Source: Allofournierella massiliensis
Lineage (GTDB): Bacteria; Bacillota; Clostridia; Oscillospirales; Ruminococcaceae
Direction of reading: 5' to 3'
Assembly (NCBI RefSeq): GCF_021531255.1
Contig: NZ_JAFBIO010000001.1
Span: 62,001 to 126,000 of the forward strand
DNA: 64,000 nt
Every line of letters starts with the position of its first letter. Position 1 is the stretch's first letter. This document shows positions 60,530-64,000 of the stretch, one piece after another. Under the pieces are notes generated by a model. That model had not been told where the DNA came from, searched no databases, and worked only from the letters and a program-made list of their open reading frames with translations. The position numbers and the translations under genes are program-made.

Positions 60530-61765
60530 ATGGACAGAGAATTGCTGGAAAAATACGCGGATTTTGTGGTGAAGGTGGGGGTCAATGTGCAGCCCCGCCA
60601 GACCTTTCTGATCCGGTGCCCGGTGGAGGCGGCCTTTTTTGCCCGGGCCTGCGCCCGGGCCGGATATGAGGCGGGCGCCAAGGAGGTGATCGTCCGATAC
60701 GAGGACGATCAGCTGGCCCGGCTAAAATACGAAAAAACACCGGAGGAGGTCCTGGCCGGGGGACATGAGTACGAGCTGCGCAGCTGGCTGGACTATGCCG
60801 AAGACCCGGACGGCTGCTGCCTGCTGGCCATTCATGCCTCCGACCCGGAAGTTTTTGCCGGGCTGGATGCCGGCAAGCTGAACCGGGTGAGCCTGGCCCG
60901 CCGCCGCTTCATGCAGCCCTGGAACGACTATACCATGAAGGACCGGGTACAGTGGTGCGTGGCGGCCCTGCCCACCCCTGCCTGGGCGACCCGGGTCTTC
61001 CCGGGCCTGGACGGGGAAGAGGCGGTGGAGAAGCTCTGGCCGGTGATTTTTGATGTCTGCCGGGTCACCGGAGGGGATCCAGTAGGGGAGTGGAAGGCCC
61101 ATGTGGCCAGAACCGCCGCCCGCCGGGATCGCCTGAACGAGTTGGGCCTGGAAAGCCTGCACATCACTTCTTCCAACGGCACCGATCTGGTGGTGGGCCT
61201 GGCAGAGGAGAATCTCTGGGAGGGGGCCGCCGGCCTGGCCGAAAACGGGGTGGAGTTCATCGCAAATGTGCCCACCGAGGAGGTCTTTACCGCCCCCCAC
61301 TGCCGGCGCACCGAGGGTGTGGTGAAAAGCACCAAGCCCTATGTGTATAACGGCCAGATCATCCGGGACTTCTCGGTTACCTTCCGGGAAGGCCGGGCGG
61401 TGGAATGGAGCGCCGGGGAAAATGGGGAGCTGCTGACCCGGATGCTCACCAGCGACGAGGGGGCCGCCCGGCTGGGCGAGATCGCCCTGGTGCCCGCTTC
61501 CAGTCCCATAAACCGCAGCGGGCTGCTTTTCTTCAACACCCTGTTTGATGAGAACGCCGCCTGCCACATTGCTTTTGGGGACAGCTATCCGGGTACCACC
61601 CGGGGCGGTACGGCCCTCAGCCGGGCAGAGCTGGACGGGCGGGGGATGAACCACTCGGCCATCCATGAGGATGTGATGATCGGCGCGGCTGATACCACCG
61701 TTACCGGCAGAACCCGGGACGGCCGGGAGGTGCTGATCTTCCGGGATGGGGAATGGGCCTTCTGA
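60530..61765 (+). CDS. Aminopeptidase, M29 family
   Basis: A 411-residue metallo-aminopeptidase of the AmpS/PepS/AmpT type. The metal ligands appear in NVPTEEVFTAPH (Glu), LGEIALVP (Glu), NTLFDENAACHIAFG (Glu, His) and the end SAIHEDVMIG (His, Asp). It removes N-terminal residues from peptides in the cytoplasm. The start is ATG at 60530 behind GGAGGAAGA. It is a single gene between glyS and rimP. Confidence 0.93.
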   Translation: MDRELLEKYADFVVKVGVNVQPRQTFLIRCPVEAAFFARACARAGYEAGAKEVIVRYEDDQLARLKYEKTPEEVLAGGHEYELRSWLDYAEDPDGCCLLAIHASDPEVFAGLDAGKLNRVSLARRRFMQPWNDYTMKDRVQWCVAALPTPAWATRVFPGLDGEEAVEKLWPVIFDVCRVTGGDPVGEWKAHVARTAARRDRLNELGLESLHITSSNGTDLVVGLAEENLWEGAAGLAENGVEFIANVPTEEVFTAPHCRRTEGVVKSTKPYVYNGQIIRDFSVTFREGRAVEWSAGENGELLTRMLTSDEGAARLGEIALVPASSPINRSGLLFFNTLFDENAACHIAFGDSYPGTTRGGTALSRAELDGRGMNHSAIHEDVMIGAADTTVTGRTRDGREVLIFRDGEWAF

Positions 61766-61959
61766 TGAGGGGGGAATCCCCTCAAAAAGCCGGTTTTGCC
61801 GGGAATTTTGCCCATCTTTATGGGGTCGGGCCCTTGCGCCCGGCCCCAAATTGTGATATAGTAGCAGGGTAGGATGAATGATTTCAATGGAAAGTGGGCC
61901 GCAAGGTCCGCTTTTCTTGTTTGTCAGGGGCTTTTTTGCCCCGGGAAGGATGTGTGTCA

Positions 61960-62451
61960 ATGGCGTCCGGTAAAAACGGAAAAAATACGGCGGGCGTGGT
62001 GGAAGAGCTGGTGCGTCCGGTGATTGAAAGCATGGGCCTTGGCCTGCGGCTGTGGGATGTGCGCTTTGAAAAGGAAGGCCCGGACTGGTATCTGCGGATC
62101 CTCATTGATCGGGATGAACCGCTGGATACGGATACCTGCGCCCTGGTAAGCCATGCCATCGATCCGGTGATCGATGAGGCCGACCCCATCGACCAGAGCT
62201 ATTTTATGGAGGTGGGCAGCCCCGGCCTGGGCCGCCGCCTTACCCGCCCGGAGCACTATGAGCAGCTGCAGGGGCAGAAGGTGGCTGTGCGGCTCATCCG
62301 CCCCCTGGAAAACGGCATGCGGGAATTCGAAGGGATCCTGCAGGGCCGGCAGGACAGCCTGGTGACGGTGGATACCCCCCAGGGGCCGGTGAGTTTTGAG
62401 GCCGGCGCAGCCAGCTATGTGAAGCTGTGCGACGACGAGGACCTGTTTTAA
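61960..62451 (+). CDS. rimP: Ribosome maturation factor RimP
   Basis: A 163-residue RimP, needed for 30S subunit assembly. Typical motifs: VEELVRPVIESMGLGLRLWDV, FEKEGPDWYLRILIDRDEPL, FMEVGSPGLGRRLTRPEHY and the C-terminal Sm-like GQKVAVRLI. The start is ATG at 61960 behind GGGAAGGATG; a longer frame from 61894 lacks a site. It is followed by nusA and ylxR, the classic rimP-nusA-ylxR-ylxQ-infB order. Confidence 0.94.
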   Translation: MASGKNGKNTAGVVEELVRPVIESMGLGLRLWDVRFEKEGPDWYLRILIDRDEPLDTDTCALVSHAIDPVIDEADPIDQSYFMEVGSPGLGRRLTRPEHYEQLQGQKVAVRLIRPLENGMREFEGILQGRQDSLVTVDTPQGPVSFEAGAASYVKLCDDEDLF

Positions 62452-62572
62452 GGCCCGGGGCCCGGCAAGGAAAAGGGCCGGCCCCTGAAGATGGATGGCA
62501 GATTGAGGAAAATCGAAAGGAATCCCCGGCCGGCAAGGCCAGGCGGGATCTCGAACAGGAGGAAACCGGAAA

Positions 62573-63646
62573 ATGAATGCAGAATTTTTTGAAGCCCTGT
62601 CCATGCTGGAAAAGGAGAGAGGGCTTTCCGCCGATTACCTGGTGGAAAAGATTGCCAACGCCATCGTGATCGCGGTGAAGAAGGATTACGAGGTGGAGGA
62701 TGACAACGTACTGGTGGAGATCGACCCGGCCCGGGGCCGCTTCAGCGTTTCCCTGGTGCGGGACATCGTGGAAGAGGTGGAAAATCACAACACCCAGGTG
62801 AGCCTGGCCGAGGCCCAGGAAGTCCGCAAGAGCTATAAGCTGGGCGACCGGATGGTGACTCCCCTCAAGACCAAGGAGTTCGGCCGTATTGCCGCCCAGA
62901 CCGCCAAGCATGTGATCCGTCAGGGCATCCGGGAGGCCGAACGCAGCCAGCAGTTCAGCGAGATGCAGTCCAAGGCCCATGAGCTGATCACCGCCACCGT
63001 CACCCGGGTAGATCCGGCCAGAGGCATTGTGGCCCTGGATCTGGGCAAGGGCGGCGAGGCCATCCTGCCCCGGAACGAGCAGGTGCCCGGCGAGGAGTAC
63101 ACCGAGGGCCAGCATGTGCAGGTGTATGTGGTGGATGTGACCGTCACCGAGCGGGGTCCCCGGGTGATGATCAGCCGCACCCATCCCGGCCTTGTGAAGC
63201 GGATGTTTGAGATGGAAGTGCCCGAGATCTTCGACGGCACCGTGGAAATCAAGGCCATCAGCCGGGAAGCCGGCATGCGCACCAAGATGGCGGTGTACAG
63301 CAAGGATGAGAACGTGGATCCGGTGGGCGCCTGCATCGGCGCACACGGCGCCCGTGTGGCCAAGATCGTGGAAGAGCTGAACGGGGAGAAGATCGACATT
63401 GTCAAGTGGAGTGAGGATGTGAGCGAGTTCATCAGCGCCGCCCTCAGCCCCGCCCGGGTGCTGAAGGTGGAGATCCTGGACGGCGACACCCGCGCCTGCA
63501 AGGTGACCGTGCCGGATAACCAGCTGAGCCTGGCCATCGGCAACAAGGGCCAGAATGCCCGCCTGTGTGCCCGCCTGACCGGCTACAACATCGATATCCG
63601 CCCCGAGAGCGGCTACTACGGCGAGGAGCCGGACGAGAAGGCCTGA
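62573..63646 (+). CDS. nusA: Transcription termination/antitermination protein NusA
   Basis: A 357-residue NusA of the short Bacillota form: N-terminal RNA-polymerase-binding domain (1-130), S1 domain (about 135-200: ATVTRVDPARGIVALDLGKG) and two KH domains (about 230-345), with IGAHGARV and IGNKGQNARL as the GXXG loops. It lacks the C-terminal acidic repeats of Proteobacteria. It binds the elongating polymerase and controls pausing. It starts behind AGGAGGAAACC, after a 120-base gap behind rimP. Confidence 0.96.
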   Translation: MNAEFFEALSMLEKERGLSADYLVEKIANAIVIAVKKDYEVEDDNVLVEIDPARGRFSVSLVRDIVEEVENHNTQVSLAEAQEVRKSYKLGDRMVTPLKTKEFGRIAAQTAKHVIRQGIREAERSQQFSEMQSKAHELITATVTRVDPARGIVALDLGKGGEAILPRNEQVPGEEYTEGQHVQVYVVDVTVTERGPRVMISRTHPGLVKRMFEMEVPEIFDGTVEIKAISREAGMRTKMAVYSKDENVDPVGACIGAHGARVAKIVEELNGEKIDIVKWSEDVSEFISAALSPARVLKVEILDGDTRACKVTVPDNQLSLAIGNKGQNARLCARLTGYNIDIRPESGYYGEEPDEKA

Positions 63647-63695
63647 AAAGCCGGATAAAACACAGACCTCAACAAGAAGGAGCTGAATCAGATCC

Positions 63696-63974
63696 ATGCA
63701 ACCGAAAAAGATCCCCATCCGCCGCTGTGTGGGCTGCGGAGAGGGCAAGCCGAAAAAAGAACTGGTGCGCGTGGTGCGGAGTGCGGCCGGCGAAGTGAAT
63801 CTGGACCTGACCGGCCGGATGCCGGGCCGGGGCGCTTACCTGTGCCGGGATACGGAATGCCTGCGCAAGGCCCGCAAGGCCCGCCGGCTGGAAAAGGAAT
63901 TTTCCCAGGCCATTCCCGATGAAGTGTATGACCGGCTGGAAAAAGAGCTGGGAGGCGCGGATCATGAGCAATGA
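63696..63974 (+). CDS. ylxR: YlxR/RnpM family RNA-binding protein
   Basis: A 92-residue protein with the DUF448 pattern IPIRRCVGCGEGKPKKELVRVVR, GRMPGRGAYLC and a C-terminal helix. Members regulate RNase P activity (RnpM) or act as DNA-binding regulators. It starts behind AAGGAG. The next gene overlaps its stop, which is the usual ylxR-ylxQ coupling. Confidence 0.92.
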   Translation: MQPKKIPIRRCVGCGEGKPKKELVRVVRSAAGEVNLDLTGRMPGRGAYLCRDTECLRKARKARRLEKEFSQAIPDEVYDRLEKELGGADHEQ

Positions 63975-64000
63975 GCAGGCGCTTTTCGGTGCCCTGGGCC
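63964..64000 (+). CDS. L7Ae-type ribosomal protein (YlxQ), start only
   Basis: ATG at 63964 opens a frame (MSNEQALFGALG) that continues out of the window and overlaps the ylxR stop (TGA 63972-63974). In the conserved rimP-nusA-ylxR cluster this position holds the L7Ae/L30e-type gene ylxQ. Only 12 residues are visible, so the name rests mainly on gene order. Confidence 0.65.
   Translation, partial: MSNEQALFGALG

Overview
The window joins two kinds of DNA. Bases 1 to about 32,464 are a moderate-GC defence island ending at an integrase gene and a tRNA fragment. From about 39,600 the DNA is GC-rich, with the ordinary chromosomal genes of a gut Clostridia (Bacillota). The YesMN/Mgl/Gal gene content, the glyS and rimP-nusA-ylxR clusters and the high GC of the housekeeping half suggest the Oscillospiraceae/Ruminococcaceae (Faecalibacterium/Gemmiger/Subdoligranulum-like). 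The genus is inference. The stretch 32.5-39.6 kb is a graveyard of mobile-element and gene fragments.

1-26.5 kb is a BREX type 1 locus: the 3' end of brxC, then pglX, pglZ and brxL. Other systems have been inserted into it. Between brxC and the first pglX is a compact CBASS cassette of three overlapping or closely spaced genes: an HNH-SAVED effector (Cap5 type), a CD-NTase, and a stand-alone E2-like protein (type II-short). Between two pglX paralogues lie a DUF262/DUF1524 GmrSD-type (BrxU-like) endonuclease and a five-gene module: dynamin-like GTPase, small tail-anchored protein, HerA/FtsK-type ATPase, HNH toxin-like protein, SUKH-like immunity protein. The pglX copies match at their 5' and 3' ends but differ in the middle, the expected target-recognition region. 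Behind brxL come a PC4/YdbC-like protein, a very acidic protein and a WYL regulator.

26.6-32.5 kb is the control and integration end of the element: a LexA-like self-cleaving repressor with a perfect palindromic operator, zinc-ribbon proteins, a Xre regulator behind a leader with alternative pairings, a candidate structured RNA, a MazF/PemK toxin without an evident antitoxin, excisionase-type HTH proteins (one with four tandem HTH units) and a tyrosine integrase. The right attachment site is the 3' half of a tRNA-Arg(CCT). The left end lies outside the window.

32.5-39.6 kb holds an HTH-like gene with palindromes upstream, Cys-rich proteins, a RepA_N/TnpV chimera, a frameshifted IS30-family element, a DUF3847 protein, a truncated MobA/MobL relaxase, a lipoprotein gene with a doubly operated promoter, a truncated sodium:solute symporter, a group II intron reverse-transcriptase fragment and a truncated yjdF behind a probable yjdF riboswitch.

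39.6-64 kb is core chromosome. It holds a glycerophosphodiesterase, an EFR1-type ferredoxin, and a sugar-sensing and galactose region: a YesN/YesM two-component system with a sensor-associated binding protein, mglBAC, a convergent galK-galT-galM operon and a LacI-family regulator. Then come an MntR/DtxR-type regulator, a REC-GGDEF-EAL protein, glyS, an M29 aminopeptidase, and rimP-nusA-ylxR with the start of an L7Ae-type gene. No complete CRISPR array, rRNA or intact tRNA was seen.
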